Positions 15,619 through 25,677 are shown, numbered from the stretch's first letter. The stretch is DNA of 64,000 nt from JBCCXL01 sp039191605 (GCA_039191605.1 JBCCXL010000008.1:209954-273953), one strand, 5' to 3'. The notes: generated by a model from the letters alone, not told the origin. Translations and numbers: made by a program.

Positions 15619-16842
15619 TCAGCGGGCGCCGGGTTGCTGGATCGAGGAGGCTGCGCCGGCGGCGCTGGCGCGAGTGGTGTCTTGCGGCCCCCTACCGGCA
15701 TCCTCGGGGCTGAGGGACTGAGAATAATCGAGAATACCCTGCGCCAGGGCGCGGGCGATGAACTGGCGGTAGTAGGGCTTGGACAACAGGCGGGCTTCTT
15801 CTTGGTTCGAGAGGCAGGCCACCTCGACCAGAACTGCGGGCATGTCGGAAGTCACCAGGACCACGAAGGGAGCCGTCTTCACGCCGCGATCCCGCAGGCC
15901 TGGATTGACCTGACGCAGAGAGCGCAGCAGCGAAGCCTGAATCGAGCTGGCCAAAGACCTGGATTCCTGCTGCCTCACGCCGGCATAAACCCCCTGGAGG
16001 AGTCGTCGGAAGTCGGCGAGGGTGTAATCCGTGCCGCGGTTCTCGCTGGCCGCCAGCTCCGCAAGATAGGGGTCGTTGGTAGGGCCGAGATAGAAGGTCT
16101 CGACGCCGCGCACCTCCCGCTGCTCGATCCAGTTGACGTGCACCGAGACGAAGAGGTCCGCCTCGGCCTCGTTGGCCAGGGCGGTGCGGTCGCGCAAGCC
16201 CATGGATTCGTCGCTGATGCGGGTCATCAAGACCTCGACGCCGCTCTCTTCCAGCAGCTCCGCGGCGCGCAGCGAGATGTCGAGGGTGAGATCTTTCTCC
16301 TGCAGCCCGCCGGGGGCGACTGTCCCCAAATTCTCACCCCCATGTCCTGGATCGAGGACGATTCGCCGCACGCCGAGGGAAAACACCGAAGCCTCCATGG
16401 TCTCCGGTGCCGGCAGGCGCAGCGCTTCTTCCGACAGCAGAGCGGGATCGAAGGAGGGATCCAGTCCGAGCTCGGCAGCGGGGGCTCCGCTGTCTGAGGG
16501 GGCGCCTCCTGGTCCGGAATTCGCGTCTGTCTGAGACGCTGGGGCGTTGGCCGCGGTGAAGCGGGCGATGGGATCTCCGCTCACTGGGGAGTGGGTGAGC
16601 ACCAGAGTGGCGATTCCCAAAGTCAGGGCCGGCAGACCGGTGAGCAAGGCCAGCCTGCGCAGGCGCGTACGGCGCCGCTGCCGTTTGGCCCTCAAGGTAC
16701 CCCGAGGCTGCCCCTGGAGCTCCTCTAGGTTCTCCTCCACGGCTTGGCGCAACACTTTGCGTTTCAGTCGCTTGTGGTCGGGCACGGTGGGGCTCAATGA
16801 TTCCGTGGGTGAAGGGCTGGGGGAGGCCTTGGTTAGGCTCAA
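15619..16842 (-). CDS. Membrane-anchored N-acetylmuramoyl-L-alanine amidase (Amidase_3)
   Basis: This is a zinc amidase that should cut the bond between muramic acid and the stem peptide in periplasmic peptidoglycan. The catalytic domain covers about 155-385: IVLDPGHGGENLG with ligand H167, LTLDISLRAAELL, VLMTRISDESMGLRDRTALAN, DLFVSVHVNW with the second His ligand, and AVLVEVACLSNQEEARLL with the catalytic Glu. The N-terminal part is unusual: about 65 highly basic, charged residues precede one transmembrane helix, so a sizeable tail should lie in the cytoplasm. A low-complexity linker follows. The start is a TTG at 16842 with no strong ribosome site; no upstream ATG exists in frame. It is immediately upstream of the MamK-like gene on the same strand. 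Confidence 0.85.
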   Translation of the reverse strand: MSLTKASPSPSPTESLSPTVPDHKRLKRKVLRQAVEENLEELQGQPRGTLRAKRQRRRTRLRRLALLTGLPALTLGIATLVLTHSPVSGDPIARFTAANAPASQTDANSGPGGAPSDSGAPAAELGLDPSFDPALLSEEALRLPAPETMEASVFSLGVRRIVLDPGHGGENLGTVAPGGLQEKDLTLDISLRAAELLEESGVEVLMTRISDESMGLRDRTALANEAEADLFVSVHVNWIEQREVRGVETFYLGPTNDPYLAELAASENRGTDYTLADFRRLLQGVYAGVRQQESRSLASSIQASLLRSLRQVNPGLRDRGVKTAPFVVLVTSDMPAVLVEVACLSNQEEARLLSKPYYRQFIARALAQGILDYSQSLSPEDAGRGPQDTTRASAAGAASSIQQPGAR

Positions 16843-17295
16843 ATGCTAGCACAGGCAGTACTTTCGGCGATTTCTTCGGCACTCTCCGGTGGCCTCTTGA
16901 GAGGTGCTTGCCGGCGGTGCCTCCCGGTGATCAAGAATGATGCCTCCCGGTGACCAAGACAGGGGGACCAAGGGAGCGTGGTGCGGGGCTGGCGTCGCAG
17001 GCTCCCTTGGCGCCCTTTGAGGCGACGGGGTACCATACTCAGGCTTTCAGACCTTTGAGCTGGCGCGCGCTTTGCTGATGATCTGTCTTCAGCGACCCGC
17101 GATGCCGCGCCGAACCGCTTTTCCCAGCGCCGCCCGGTGAGCCCGAGGGCTCTCCCCGTTTGGGCGTTTGCGCATGGGCTCTGCACCTGCCACGGGAGAT
17201 CCCGGTGATGCGGAGCCGGGATTCATCCGACGTTGGACCGCGATCATCCCTATCTAGGATGTCGCGCTCCTCTTTGAGCGAGGAACGTTTTTGCC
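16843..17295. other. Intergenic region with a short direct repeat
   Basis: This divergent spacer lies between the amidase and the peptide transporter. It contains an imperfect 19-base direct repeat at 16918-16936 and 16941-16959 (TGCCTCCCGGTGAYCAAGA), spaced 23 bases start to start, about two helical turns. Minus-strand open frames across it are not protein-like. No hairpin terminator was seen. Confidence 0.4.
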
Positions 17296-18804
17296 ATGAG
17301 CCAGTCTGAGACTGCGAGCCCCGATCTAGATCGCGGCTTCTTCGGCCATCCCAGAGGCCTATCTACTCTCTTCTTTACCGAGCTATGGGAGCGTTTCTCC
17401 TACTACGGTATGCGCGCCATCCTCGTGCTGTACATGGTCAAGACCATGCAGGGCGAGAACCCGGGCATGGACCTCGACGACAAGGCCGCCGGAGCGATCT
17501 ACGGCCTCTACACCGGATTGGTCTACCTGCTTTCCCTGCCTGGAGGCTGGGTAGCGGATCGAGTCATGGGTCAGCGGCACGCGGTGCTCGTCGGCGGCAT
17601 CATCATCGCCGCCGGCCATTTCTCCATGGCCATCCCTGGCAACACCACCTTCTTCATCGGCCTGCTGCTGATCATCGTCGGCACCGGTCTGCTGAAGCCC
17701 AACATCAGCGCCATCGTCGGCAGTCTCTATTCCAAGGACGACACTCGTCGCGATGCGGGCTTCTCGATCTTCTACATGGGCATCAACATCGGAGCCCTGT
17801 CGGCGCCGCTGGTCTGTGGCTACCTCGGTGAGGAGGTCAACTGGCATTATGGCTTCGGTGCTGCGGGCATCGGCATGGTGCTCGGCCTGATTCAATACGT
17901 CGTCGGCTGGCGCCACCTCGGCGAGGCGGGCAAGTTCACCGGCGATCCGGTGAAGCGGGCCAAGGATCGGAATCTGCTCGTCGGTGTGACCTCGGTAGCC
18001 TTCTTGGTGATCGTGGTGGTGGGCTACCTGATCGCTAGCGGAAAGTGGGTACCGGACCTTTCGCTGCTCGCCAGCTATATGACCGGCGTCATCATTGCCG
18101 CGGCGGCGGGCTATCTCAGTTATATGGCCTTCTTCAGTGGGGTGACCCAGGAAGAGCGGAAACGGGTTGGAGCCATCGCCGTGCTCTTCGTTGCCGCGGC
18201 CCTCTTCTGGTCTGGCTTCGAGCAGGCGGGAACCTCCCTCACCCTGTTCACCGAGCGCCTCACCGATACCTCGATCTTCGGCTGGGAGATGCCCACCGCC
18301 TGGTTCCAATTCTTCAACCCCGCCTTCATCATCATCTTCGCGCCGGTCTTCGCCTGGTTGTGGACGGTGCTGGCCCACCGTCAACCTTCGAGCCCGGTGA
18401 AGTTCTCCCTCGGCTTGATTCTCCTCGGCGGCGGCTTCGTGGTGATGGTCTTCGCCTCTCTCGCCACTGGCTACAGCGGGGAAGGCTCCGACTACAACCG
18501 AGTCGGCATGTCGTGGATCATCATCACCTACCTGCTCCATACCTGGGGTGAGCTCTGTCTCAGTCCCGTCGGCCTCTCGACGATGACCAAACTCTCGCCG
18601 GAACGCTTCACCGGCCAGGTGATGGGCATTTGGTTCACCGCCTCGGCCCTCGGTAACGTCATCGCCGGGCAGATCGGCGGCCTCTTCGAATCTCTGCCCC
18701 TGGCGCAGATCTTCGGTGCGGTGACCGCCACCACGGCGGGAGTTGGCTTCGTGCTGCTGCTGCTCTCTCCGGCGATTCGCAGGCTGATGGGCGGCATTCG
18801 CTAG
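17296..18804 (+). CDS. POT family proton-coupled peptide transporter
   Basis: This is a proton-dependent oligopeptide transporter of the inner membrane, 502 residues with about fourteen hydrophobic helices. The POT signature ExxERFxYYG is present as ELWERFSYYGMRAILVLYM in helix 1 and couples proton binding to peptide uptake. GGWVADRVMGQRHAVLVGG is the second family motif, and FSIFYMGINIGALSAPLVCGYL is the third (PTR2 signature). SGFEQAGTSLTLF covers the helix 7 region with the conserved Glu. Such transporters take up di- and tripeptides. This would fit the several secreted peptidases in the window, but no direct link is visible. It is a single-gene unit with a strong terminator 33 bases downstream. 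Confidence 0.93.
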   Translation: MSQSETASPDLDRGFFGHPRGLSTLFFTELWERFSYYGMRAILVLYMVKTMQGENPGMDLDDKAAGAIYGLYTGLVYLLSLPGGWVADRVMGQRHAVLVGGIIIAAGHFSMAIPGNTTFFIGLLLIIVGTGLLKPNISAIVGSLYSKDDTRRDAGFSIFYMGINIGALSAPLVCGYLGEEVNWHYGFGAAGIGMVLGLIQYVVGWRHLGEAGKFTGDPVKRAKDRNLLVGVTSVAFLVIVVVGYLIASGKWVPDLSLLASYMTGVIIAAAAGYLSYMAFFSGVTQEERKRVGAIAVLFVAAALFWSGFEQAGTSLTLFTERLTDTSIFGWEMPTAWFQFFNPAFIIIFAPVFAWLWTVLAHRQPSSPVKFSLGLILLGGGFVVMVFASLATGYSGEGSDYNRVGMSWIIITYLLHTWGELCLSPVGLSTMTKLSPERFTGQVMGIWFTASALGNVIAGQIGGLFESLPLAQIFGAVTATTAGVGFVLLLLSPAIRRLMGGIR

Positions 18805-18836
18805 CCCCTCACCGCGACATCGAATCGGCCTTCCTG

Positions 18837-18872
18837 CGCGCCCCGGTGACTCCGGGGCGCGTTTGCTTTTTT
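18837..18872 (+). terminator. Rho-independent terminator of the POT transporter gene
   Basis: A perfect 10-base stem, CGCGCCCCGG (18837-18846) with CCGGGGCGCG (18852-18861), has a TGACT loop. It is followed by TTTGCTTTTTT. Confidence 0.92.
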
Positions 18873-19416
18873 GGGCGATTCGTCAAGCTCGAAGCCGAGG
18901 AGTATCGCGCCTTTGGAGGTCCTCGCCTGTGCTAGCATTCCGTCATCGCAGTAGAGGATTTGAATTGCCTTTCTCGGTCTTGGCTCCCCAGCGCCGCCCC
19001 GCGGCTGGGCAAGATCGAAGGCGGATGCCTGGGCTCCCTAGTCGGTCTCGGCATGGTGCCTTTCCGTTTCCTTCGTTCGACGATCTGGAGCGCTGAGCGC
19101 CGGATCTCAAGGACACTCGAAAGAAGGAGTTTCGCGCAGCGCGTTCGGGCTTCTGCCAGAGATTTCGGAAGGCGGAAAGCTCAGACGGCGGAAGTCTCGG
19201 AGGGGCAAGGATAGATCCAGGGGGCCTTCGATCACGACGGCGAGTTTTTGCACAGCGCAACTTTTCGCGAATTGCCCTGTAACGATTTGGGGAAACCCAA
19301 CGCCAATCAAAAAGGCCCTTACTACTCACGGAAATTGAGGCGGAGTTGTGCTCGAACGGACGAGCCCCTCTTCCCGGCCTAGATCAATAAGAATCTGAGG
19401 GAGTCCCCACGACGCC
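18873..19416. other. Long leader region of the giant surface-protein gene
   Basis: There are 544 bases with no convincing gene before the 2081-residue surface protein. The stretch 19230-19420 is less GC-rich and likely holds the promoter and leader. The short open frames on both strands lack protein-like composition. I could not match a known riboswitch. Confidence 0.35.
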
Positions 19417-22400
19417 ATGAACGTTCGCCACGTTTTCGTTTCTGCTGCCGACCGTCCCACTGCTGACAATGGATCGAGTCGCGCCACCCTGCGCACTCTC
19501 GGGCTGGCGCTGGCTCTCGGGCTCTGCCTGATCGCCGGAGCCTGGTCTCCCGCCTCGGCGCAAACTCAGACTCGGGTCCTGCTGGATCTCGACGACGACT
19601 CGTCCACCGGCTGTACCGTCGCTACCGCCGACGGTAATTTCGACGGTGTCGAGCAGCTCCTGACGACCACTCTCGGGGTGGGAGTCGTAGATAGCGTCGA
19701 GCGGCAGGAGTGTACCGATCCGGCGACGGATACCTTCGGTGCTCCGATCACGGTGGACACTCCGGTGGCGCCGCCGTGGCCGGTGGGAGACGGCCTCGGG
19801 ATCGGTGGTGGGGACGTGGTGGAGACTTACTTCCCGCTGCCGGCGGGGGAGTGCCAGCGCATTCGCCTGGGCTTTGAGGCCATCGGCGGCGCCGGCACGG
19901 ATGCTCTGCTGAGCACCGACGGCACCTTCGGCGGCGCGCCCATCGTCGTCGACTGCCGCACGATTCTGGAGATCCCGACCCTCAGTCCTCAGCTGCTGCT
20001 GGTGCTGGCCCTCGGGCTCGGCGCCGCGGCGCTGATTCTGCTGCGCCGCCGCCGGAGCGCCGCGGGGGTGATCGCTGCCGCCTTCCTGGCGACGGTGGCG
20101 GTGGGAACCGCCTGGGCGATGGTGACCCTGGACGGCGATCCGGCGGATTGGGACACCATCCCGGCGGTGCCGGCGACGGATCCCAGCGCTGACGCTCCGG
20201 CGGGCGCCGATCTCTTCGCCGCCTTCGCCTCGGTGGATCTGCCGGCGGGGCTGCTCTTCCTGCGCACCGACCTCGACGGCAACGCCACGCCGGTGGCGCA
20301 GCCGGATGCCTTCCTCTTCTTCGAGGACACTCAGGGGGCCGGCGACGTGCTGGCGGATAACGGCTCCGGCGCCGATAACGATCCCGACGGCGGGGCCCTC
20401 ACGGTGGTGGAGATCAACGCCGCCGCCTTCGCCGACGGCGCTCCCTTGGCGCTGCCGTCCGGCGCCACCCTGACCCCCAACAGCGACGGCACCTTCACCT
20501 ACGATCCGGTGGCCGGTACCAGCGGGGGAGACGCCTTCGACTACACCATCGAAGACAACGGTGGCCTGCAGGCCTCGGCCACCGCGACCATCACCGTCGA
20601 CGCCGTCAACGACGCTCCGAGCTTCACCATCGGCCCTGATCAGTCGGTCAACGAGGATTCCGGCGCCCAGGCGGTGAGCCCGTGGGCGACGGCGCTGGAC
20701 GACGGCGATGGCGGCGGCCAGACGCTGAGCTTCAACATCACCAACAACACCAACGCGGCGCTGTTCTCCGCCGGCCCGACGGTGGACGCTTCCGGTGATC
20801 TCAGCTACACCCCAGCCGCCAACGCCAGCGGCACGGCCACCATCACCGTGGAGATCATGGATGACGGCGGTACCGCCAACGGCGGCGTGGACACCTCGCC
20901 GACTCAGGACTTCACCATCACGGTGAATTCGGTGAATGACGCGCCGAGCTTCACCATCGGGCCCAACCAGACGGTGGCGGAGGATTCCGGCGCTCAGGTG
21001 GTGAACCCGTGGGCGACGGCGGTGGACGACGGCGATGGCGGCGGTCAGACGCTGAGCTTCAACGTCACCAACAACACCAACGCGGCGCTCTTCTCCGCCG
21101 GCCCGGCGGTGAGCGCGGCGGGCGTCTTGAGCTACACCCCGGCGGCCGGCGCTAGCGGCGCGGCGACGATCACGGTGGAGCTGATGGACGACGGCGGCAC
21201 CGCCAACGGCGGCGTGGATACGTCACCGACTCAGGACTTCACCATCACGGTGAATTCGGTCAACGATGCTCCGAGCTTCACCATCGGACCGAACCAATCC
21301 GTCGCTGAAGATGCCGGAGCTCAGATCATCGATCCCTGGGCGACGGCGTTGGATGATGGCGATGGCGGCGGCCAGACGCTGAGCTTCAACATCACCAACA
21401 ACACCAACCCGGGCTTGTTCTCCGCCGGACCGGCCATCAGCCCGACGGGCGTGCTGAGCTACACGCCGACGGCCGCCACCAGCGGGTCGGCGACGATCAC
21501 GGTGGAGCTGATGGACGACGGCGGCACCGCCAACGGCGGCGTGGACACCTCGCCAACTCAGGACTTCACCATCACGGTGAATTCGGTGAACGACGCTCCG
21601 AGCTTCACTGTCGGCCCCAACCCCTCCGTGCTGGAGGATGCTGGCGCCCAGGTGGTGAGCCCGTGGGCGACGGCTCTGGATGACGGTGACGGCGGCGGCC
21701 AGACGCTGAGCTTCAACATCACCAACAACACCAATGCGGGCTTGTTCTCTGCCGGTCCGGCCATCAGCCCGGCGGGTGTTCTGAGCTACACCCCGGCGGC
21801 GAACGCTAACGGTTCGGCGACCATCACGGTGGAATTGATGGACGACGGCGGCACCGCCAACGGCGGCGTGGATACCTCGCCGACTCAGGACTTCACCATC
21901 ACGGTGACCGCGGTGAACGATGCCCCGAGCTTCACCCTCTCCGCAGGCGCCGTCGCTCTGGACGAGGATGCGGGAGCCCAGGCGATCGCTGGTTGGGCGC
22001 TGACCATCAGTCCTGGCCCAGCGGATGAGGCGGGACAGACGGTGGGCTTCAACGTCACCGGAAACACCGTTCCAGGGTTGTTCTCTGCCGGCCCGGCGAT
22101 CAGCTCTACCGGAGTTCTCTCGTTTACTCCTAGCGGTACGGCGGTGGGGACGTCGATGATCACCGTCACCCTCCAGGATGACGGCGGTACCGCCAACGGT
22201 GGTGCCGATACCTCCGGAAGCCAGAACTTCACCGTGACCATTCGCGACGTACCGGAGAACCGCGCCTACAACGCCATCGGCAACACCGAGCTGGTGGTCT
22301 TCCCGGCAGGCACCGCCAGCGCCGCCGGCGTGGTGTCGCTCGAAGACACCAACAGTCTGGTCTCCACTACGCCAACGCTGATGGTGACCGGCTTCGGCGG

Positions 22401-25400
22401 CTCCGATGCGCCCCTGGGGAACGTGACGGTGTTCGCCGACGGCTCCATGACCTACGTTCCGCAGGCCGGCTTCACCGGGGTGGATACCTTCGACTACACG
22501 GTGGATAGCGGTCGCTCAGCGACGGTCTCGGTCACCGTGGCGGACATAGTGTGGTACGTCGACAACCAGAACGACGCGCAAAACCCCGCGGGGGGTGACG
22601 GCCGCTCGACGGATCCCTTCGATGCGCTGACCAACGCCGAGACGCCGTCTCTGGCCAACCACATCATCTACGTCTTCGAAGGGGACGGCAGCGACACCAA
22701 CCACGACGTGGGCTTCGCTCTCGGCGCTGGGGAGAGCCTCCTCGGAGAGGGCGTGGATCTGGTGGTGGGCCTCGAAACCCTGTTCAGCGGCAGCGCCGCC
22801 AACCGCCCGGCGATCGGTCACGGCGCCGGCGGCGGCGTCACCGTTACCAACGCCGACGGAGCGCAAATCCGCGGTCTGGAGATCAGCGGAACCACCCACG
22901 CGGTGCAGGTCAACGCCAGCGTCGGCACCTCCACCGTGACGGTGGCGGACAACGTCCTCACCGGCGGCACCAGCCACGCCCTGGAGGCGGTGACCAGCGG
23001 GACCGCGACCCTCAACCTCGATCTCGGCGCCAACGACGTCGAGTCCACCAACGCCGCGGCCTCGGCGCTGCGGGCCGTCAACGGCGGCACCGGCGATCTC
23101 TTCGTCACCAATCTCGGGTCGACCAACGTCGACCCGGCCAGCATCGGTCGGGGCATCCTGCTGGACGGGGTGACCTTCGACGCCGATCCCAGCACCCCCG
23201 CCATCGATGCGGTGAGCGGCGGCGACCTGATCGTCGGCACCAACGTCGATCCCATCGGCCTCTCCGGCATCGAGCTCAACAACATCTTGGGCGAGGTTAG
23301 CTTCGGCACCCTCAACTCCTTTGTCGCCAACGGCTTCGGAGTCAAGGTGGTGGGAGCCGGAACGGCGGCGCAGACGGTGATCTCCAGCACCACCGGCAAC
23401 ATTCTCGCTACCGGCGGAGCTGCGCTGGACATCGATCCCCTCACCGCGGCCCTGACCCTCAATACGGTGTCGTCCATCAACAGCCCGGGGGTTGGTATCA
23501 GCATCCGGGACGTCGACGGCTCGGTGAGCATCAGCAGCGGCGCCGTCAACGGGGCCACCGGCACCGCCTTCGAGGTCATCGGCGGCAACAGTGACGTCAA
23601 CTTCGGGGGCGGCATCATCAACGGCACCGGCCTGGCGGTGGACATTCAGGGGCGCGGCGTCAACGGCGACTTCGTCGAGACCACCATCGGCGGAGCCGTT
23701 TCCTCCAACGGCGCCGGCGCCTCCGGCATTCGCATCGGCGGCGTCACCGGGGATCACCGGGTGACCTTCAACGGCACCGTCTCCCTGGGCCAGACCACGG
23801 CCCTCGGCGGCACCGGTCTCTCGGTGGACCACGGCGGTGATGCCCAATCGGAGGTGCTCTTCACCTCCAACCCGCTGTCCATTCGCACCAGCGGCGCGAC
23901 GGGCATTTTGGCCACCAACGCCGGCACCATCGGCAGCGGCAGCGTGCCTAGCCCGCTGCAGATCGCCCTCGACGTCACCAGCGGCATCGGTGCCGATGTC
24001 TCGAACATCGGGCTGACGGCCAGCTTCACCACCGCGGATGTCACCAACGGCGCGGGGCTGGGCATGTCCTTCCGCAATAGCTCGGGGCTCAAGGCTCTCG
24101 CCGGGGTGGATATCACCACCACCGGCGGGGTCGGTCTCGAGGTGACGGACGCCGGCTCGGTGGAGTCCTCCGGCGCCGCCAACGTGGTGGGCTCGACCAA
24201 CGCCACGGCCCTGCGGGTGGTGGATGCGGCGATCACCGCCAATGATCTGACCTTCCGCTCCCTGAGCTCCAGCGGGGCCATCGAGGGCGTGGTGATCGAG
24301 AACACCGGCACTCAGGGTGGCTTGACGGTCACCGGCACCGGTGCCGCGGGCACCGGCGGCACGATCCAGAACATCACCAATAACGGCATCCGCCTGCAGC
24401 AGGCCGAGAGCATCTCCCTGGCCTACATGAACCTCACCAACGCCAACACCAGCGACGCCGGCGGAGCGGGCGTCTGCGACGGCATCACCAACGCGGCCTG
24501 TCGCGCGGCGCTGAAGATGCAGCAGGTGAGCGACGTGGTGGTGGATAACTTCGCCATCAACGGCACTGCGGAAGTCGGCATCAACGGCTTCCAGGTGACC
24601 AACTTCGACCTCTCGAACACCACCGTGCAGAACGCCGGCAATGCCCTCAACGAGCACGGCATCTACCTGCGAGATCTCTTCGGTCGAGCGGCGGACGGCG
24701 ACACCAACCGCTTCGAGAACGTCACCGTCTTCAACTCCAACAACCACAACATTTTCATCAGCAACAACAACGCCACCAGCACCGGGGTCGCGGCCTCTCC
24801 CGACGTCGTGGAGTTCGTCAACAGCACGGTGCGCAGCCTGTCGGCGCCCAACGGCACCAACGGTCTGCTCTTCGAGTCCCGGGATGACGGCAACCTGAGG
24901 CTGGACGTCAGCGGCTCGACCTTCAACGCCAACCGGGGCATCGGTCTCAATGCCCAGGCGGGGCTGGGAGCGCTACTCGACGTAGATGTGACCACCAGCA
25001 GCTTCGTGAATACCTCCGGGGCTCAGGATGTGGGTCTATCCATCGGAGCGACCCAAAGCTCCGCGGTGACCTTCGACGTCACCAACAACACCCAATTCAC
25101 CAGCACCGCTAGCCACCACGTCAACATCATCGCCTTTGATACCGCACAGATCACCGGAACCGTCGCCGATAACTCCAACATGAACGGGAGCGGCAACGGA
25201 TCCGGCGTACGGGCGGTCTTCGAGGGCAACAGTCAGGGCGTCTTGCTGATCGACAACAACACCATCAGCGGCCATGACTTCGGCCGCGGTATCGATCTCC
25301 AGTCCCGAGCCGGCGGCGGCAGCCTCGACGTCACGGTGCGGAACAACACCATTACGCCTCAGGGCTTCAGCAATGACGGCATCGTGGCCATCGCCGGCAA

Positions 25401-25662
25401 CGGTGATGCTGGCGAAACCAACCGCCTTTGCATCCACTACGAGAACAACACCAGCGCTGGCGGTGCCGGGCGGGAAGGCTACTTCGTGGAGCAATTCGCC
25501 AACACCACCTTCCAAATCCAGTCCTATGCGGGAGCCGCCGGCAACGCGGGGCAGGTGGCGGCTCACCTAGCCAGCGAGAACACCAGCGGCAACGGCCGCG
25601 TGAGCCCCGCCGGCTTCGGCGTGGTGGTCAACTACACCGCGAACAATTGCGCCACCCCTTGA
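19417..25662 (+). CDS. Giant exported repeat protein with cadherin-like repeats, beta-helix region and an internal IPTL-CTERM-like signal
   Basis: This is a 2081-residue exported protein. Residues 1-48 form a signal peptide (cleavage near SPASA). A short domain follows, then at 186-212 the sequence IPTLSPQLLLVLALGLGAA plus a helix and RRRR. This has the form of an IPTL-CTERM sorting tail, normally the very end of a protein. Directly after it is a second signal-peptide-like stretch ending GTAWA at about 234. A domain with a VCBS/cadherin-like segment (residues 310-395) leads into four near-identical 109-residue repeats and a divergent fifth (about 397-945), each with DDGDGGGQTLSF and ELMDDGGTANGGVDTS. 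The rest, from WYVDNQNDAQNPAGGDGRST at about 1046, is a Gly/Asn/Thr-rich parallel beta-helix. There is no C-terminal anchor. It is probably an adhesin or surface-layer component. Confidence 0.8.
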   Translation: MNVRHVFVSAADRPTADNGSSRATLRTLGLALALGLCLIAGAWSPASAQTQTRVLLDLDDDSSTGCTVATADGNFDGVEQLLTTTLGVGVVDSVERQECTDPATDTFGAPITVDTPVAPPWPVGDGLGIGGGDVVETYFPLPAGECQRIRLGFEAIGGAGTDALLSTDGTFGGAPIVVDCRTILEIPTLSPQLLLVLALGLGAAALILLRRRRSAAGVIAAAFLATVAVGTAWAMVTLDGDPADWDTIPAVPATDPSADAPAGADLFAAFASVDLPAGLLFLRTDLDGNATPVAQPDAFLFFEDTQGAGDVLADNGSGADNDPDGGALTVVEINAAAFADGAPLALPSGATLTPNSDGTFTYDPVAGTSGGDAFDYTIEDNGGLQASATATITVDAVNDAPSFTIGPDQSVNEDSGAQAVSPWATALDDGDGGGQTLSFNITNNTNAALFSAGPTVDASGDLSYTPAANASGTATITVEIMDDGGTANGGVDTSPTQDFTITVNSVNDAPSFTIGPNQTVAEDSGAQVVNPWATAVDDGDGGGQTLSFNVTNNTNAALFSAGPAVSAAGVLSYTPAAGASGAATITVELMDDGGTANGGVDTSPTQDFTITVNSVNDAPSFTIGPNQSVAEDAGAQIIDPWATALDDGDGGGQTLSFNITNNTNPGLFSAGPAISPTGVLSYTPTAATSGSATITVELMDDGGTANGGVDTSPTQDFTITVNSVNDAPSFTVGPNPSVLEDAGAQVVSPWATALDDGDGGGQTLSFNITNNTNAGLFSAGPAISPAGVLSYTPAANANGSATITVELMDDGGTANGGVDTSPTQDFTITVTAVNDAPSFTLSAGAVALDEDAGAQAIAGWALTISPGPADEAGQTVGFNVTGNTVPGLFSAGPAISSTGVLSFTPSGTAVGTSMITVTLQDDGGTANGGADTSGSQNFTVTIRDVPENRAYNAIGNTELVVFPAGTASAAGVVSLEDTNSLVSTTPTLMVTGFGGSDAPLGNVTVFADGSMTYVPQAGFTGVDTFDYTVDSGRSATVSVTVADIVWYVDNQNDAQNPAGGDGRSTDPFDALTNAETPSLANHIIYVFEGDGSDTNHDVGFALGAGESLLGEGVDLVVGLETLFSGSAANRPAIGHGAGGGVTVTNADGAQIRGLEISGTTHAVQVNASVGTSTVTVADNVLTGGTSHALEAVTSGTATLNLDLGANDVESTNAAASALRAVNGGTGDLFVTNLGSTNVDPASIGRGILLDGVTFDADPSTPAIDAVSGGDLIVGTNVDPIGLSGIELNNILGEVSFGTLNSFVANGFGVKVVGAGTAAQTVISSTTGNILATGGAALDIDPLTAALTLNTVSSINSPGVGISIRDVDGSVSISSGAVNGATGTAFEVIGGNSDVNFGGGIINGTGLAVDIQGRGVNGDFVETTIGGAVSSNGAGASGIRIGGVTGDHRVTFNGTVSLGQTTALGGTGLSVDHGGDAQSEVLFTSNPLSIRTSGATGILATNAGTIGSGSVPSPLQIALDVTSGIGADVSNIGLTASFTTADVTNGAGLGMSFRNSSGLKALAGVDITTTGGVGLEVTDAGSVESSGAANVVGSTNATALRVVDAAITANDLTFRSLSSSGAIEGVVIENTGTQGGLTVTGTGAAGTGGTIQNITNNGIRLQQAESISLAYMNLTNANTSDAGGAGVCDGITNAACRAALKMQQVSDVVVDNFAINGTAEVGINGFQVTNFDLSNTTVQNAGNALNEHGIYLRDLFGRAADGDTNRFENVTVFNSNNHNIFISNNNATSTGVAASPDVVEFVNSTVRSLSAPNGTNGLLFESRDDGNLRLDVSGSTFNANRGIGLNAQAGLGALLDVDVTTSSFVNTSGAQDVGLSIGATQSSAVTFDVTNNTQFTSTASHHVNIIAFDTAQITGTVADNSNMNGSGNGSGVRAVFEGNSQGVLLIDNNTISGHDFGRGIDLQSRAGGGSLDVTVRNNTITPQGFSNDGIVAIAGNGDAGETNRLCIHYENNTSAGGAGREGYFVEQFANTTFQIQSYAGAAGNAGQVAAHLASENTSGNGRVSPAGFGVVVNYTANNCATP
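20605..21912 (+). repeat. Four tandem 327-bp coding repeats
   Basis: Units start at 20605, 20932, 21259 and 21586, each exactly 327 bases (109 codons), ending at 21912. A fifth, clearly diverged unit starts at 21913. Each begins at the conserved VND(A)PSFT segment. DNA identity between units is high, including at third codon positions, suggesting recent duplication or gene conversion. Confidence 0.9.
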
Positions 25663-25677
25663 ACCACCCCTCAGATG

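Noticed and set aside
16839..17186. 115-codon minus-strand gene upstream of the amidase
   Set aside because: Arg/Ser/Pro-rich composition, no ribosome site, and it includes the intergenic direct repeat.
20605..21912. CRISPR array
   Set aside because: The repeats are 327 bases, in frame and coding, with no spacers.
22516..24747. 743-codon open frame on the minus strand inside the giant surface-protein gene
   Set aside because: It mirrors the Gly/Asn/Thr-rich plus-strand codons, giving Val/Gly/Ala/Asp-rich nonsense with no fold. GC-rich repeats commonly keep the opposite strand open.
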